Below, piece by piece: positions 5,328 through 6,094 of a stretch of DNA of 6,094 bases (its first letter is position 1; the number at the start of each line of letters is the position of its first letter). The translations under genes and the position numbers were made by a program. The DNA is from Clostridiales bacterium. Its GTDB lineage: Bacteria > Bacillota > Clostridia > Oscillospirales > Acutalibacteraceae. Under the pieces are notes generated by a model, which worked only from the letters and a program-made list of their open reading frames with translations, did not search any database and had not been told where the DNA came from. The stretch covers positions 1 through 6,094 of the forward strand of contig JAJBVR010000021.1 in assembly GCA_020859725.1 (NCBI GenBank). Direction: 5' to 3'.

Positions 5328-6094
5328 TTATATTATCATAAATTCTTTTGGTGTGCTTGATATATCCTCATTTCCGTTTTGCGTAACAATGCAAACATCT
5401 TCTATTCTTATTCCGAATTGATTCGGCAAATAGATTCCGGGCTCAACAGAAGTTACATTCCCGGATGAATACACATCTTTGCTTTTCGGAGAACCGTTAA
5501 ATCCCTCGTGAATATCAAGTCCTACTCCGTGGCCAAGGGAATGCCTGAAATATTTTCCCATATCCTTTTTTTGAAGCACATTATATGCCGCGTAATAAAA
5601 ATCCGAGCATTTAACTCCCGCTTTAAGCGCGTTTATTCCCGCTGTTTGAGCGTCTAAAACCAGGCTGTACATTTCCTTCATTTTTTCCGTGGCACAAGAA
5701 ACTGCAAATGTTCGGGTCATATCTGAATGATAACCGTTGAAAGTGGCGCCGAAATCTATAAGCACAAAATCACCCTTTTGCACCTTTATTTCACTCGGAA
5801 CACCGTGCGGAAATGATGTGTGTGCTCCGGTAAGCAAAATTGTATCAAATGATATTCCGTCAGAGCCGTTTTTCATCATAAGATAATCAAAATAAGCCTG
5901 AAGCTCCTTTTCCGTTTTTCCGGGTTTTATATGATTAAGCAATTCTTCAAAGCTTTTTTCGGCTATTGAATTTGCTTCCTTCATAAATCTGATTTCATCA
6001 TCCTCTTTAACGTTTCGTATTCTCATAAGCTTGTCATCAATTGGAATAAAATTGCATTTTAATGCGTTTTTGTATAAATTATATGCTTTAAGAG
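5328..6094 (-). CDS. M24-family Xaa-Pro-type metallopeptidase (5' end outside window)
   Basis: This is the C-terminal catalytic half of an aminopeptidase P/prolidase-like enzyme, expected to cleave peptide bonds next to proline in the cytoplasm. The frame stays open from TAA (5328-5330) to the right edge, so at least 254 residues are visible. The ATG at 6024-6026 is internal: it has no ribosome site, and the 22 codons before it read as the end of the N-terminal creatinase-like domain, followed by the usual MRIRNVKEDDEI linker. Counting from that Met, the five metal ligands of the pita-bread fold are all present: Asp91 (IDFGA), Asp102 (SDMTR), His166 (GHGVG), Glu195 (SVEPG) and Glu209 (RIEDV). 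His74 in FPHG is the usual substrate-side histidine. Two metal ions, typically Mn or Co, are expected. It converges on the copper operon, with 104 bases between stop codons, and shows no sign of being part of it. Aminopeptidase P and prolidase cannot be told apart here. Confidence 0.93.
   Translation of the reverse strand, partial: LKAYNLYKNALKCNFIPIDDKLMRIRNVKEDDEIRFMKEANSIAEKSFEELLNHIKPGKTEKELQAYFDYLMMKNGSDGISFDTILLTGAHTSFPHGVPSEIKVQKGDFVLIDFGATFNGYHSDMTRTFAVSCATEKMKEMYSLVLDAQTAGINALKAGVKCSDFYYAAYNVLQKKDMGKYFRHSLGHGVGLDIHEGFNGSPKSKDVYSSGNVTSVEPGIYLPNQFGIRIEDVCIVTQNGNEDISSTPKEFMII

Noticed and set aside
6024..6026. ATG as the true start of the M24 peptidase.
   Set aside because: The frame continues open to the window edge with family-like sequence, and no Shine-Dalgarno precedes this ATG.
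1..6094. CRISPR arrays, tRNA or rRNA genes, insertion sequences and attachment sites.
   Set aside because: No spaced direct repeats, cloverleaf-like segments, transposase motifs or terminal inverted repeats were seen on either strand.

Overview
The window reads as an AT-rich Gram-positive genome, most likely an anaerobic Clostridia-type Firmicute. The clues are A-rich coding sequence, strong AGGAG-like ribosome sites, a Firmicute-style csoR-copA-copZ copper block, and a clostridial-type old yellow enzyme with an iron-sulfur centre. Genus cannot be given from this sequence.

Layout. (1) Bases 1-116 are a leader with a weak promoter candidate and two small palindromes. (2) 117-2189 (+) encodes a 690-residue FMN/4Fe-4S/FAD ene-reductase of the FadH/BaiCD/trimethylamine dehydrogenase type, closed by a rho-independent terminator at 2215-2252. 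(3) 2331-2390 is a compact copper-responsive control region: a near-consensus sigma-A promoter with one CsoR-type palindrome filling the -35/-10 spacer and a second over the expected transcription start. (4) 2406-2702 (+) is the copper-sensing repressor CsoR. (5) 2728-5013 (+) is the Cu(I)-exporting P1B-type ATPase CopA. (6) 5000-5223 (+) is a CopZ-like copper chaperone whose reading frame is broken by what looks like one missing A in a six-A run. (7) A perfect 14-bp hairpin at 5256-5290 ends the operon. (8) 5328 to the right edge (-) is the C-terminal two-thirds of a convergent M24 Xaa-Pro-type metallopeptidase that continues outside the window.

How it works together. CsoR should bind its own promoter when copper-free and release it when Cu(I) fills its Cys-His-Cys site, inducing csoR, copA and copZ. 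CopZ would carry Cu(I) to CopA, which pumps it out. All diagnostic CopA and CsoR residues are present, so sensing and export look intact; only the chaperone appears damaged. The ene-reductase and the peptidase are separately transcribed neighbours with no visible link to copper.

I found no wholly undescribed system. The points most worth a second look are the frame-broken copZ, the overlapping operator/promoter layout, and the atypical FAD-binding glycine motif and long insert in the ene-reductase.
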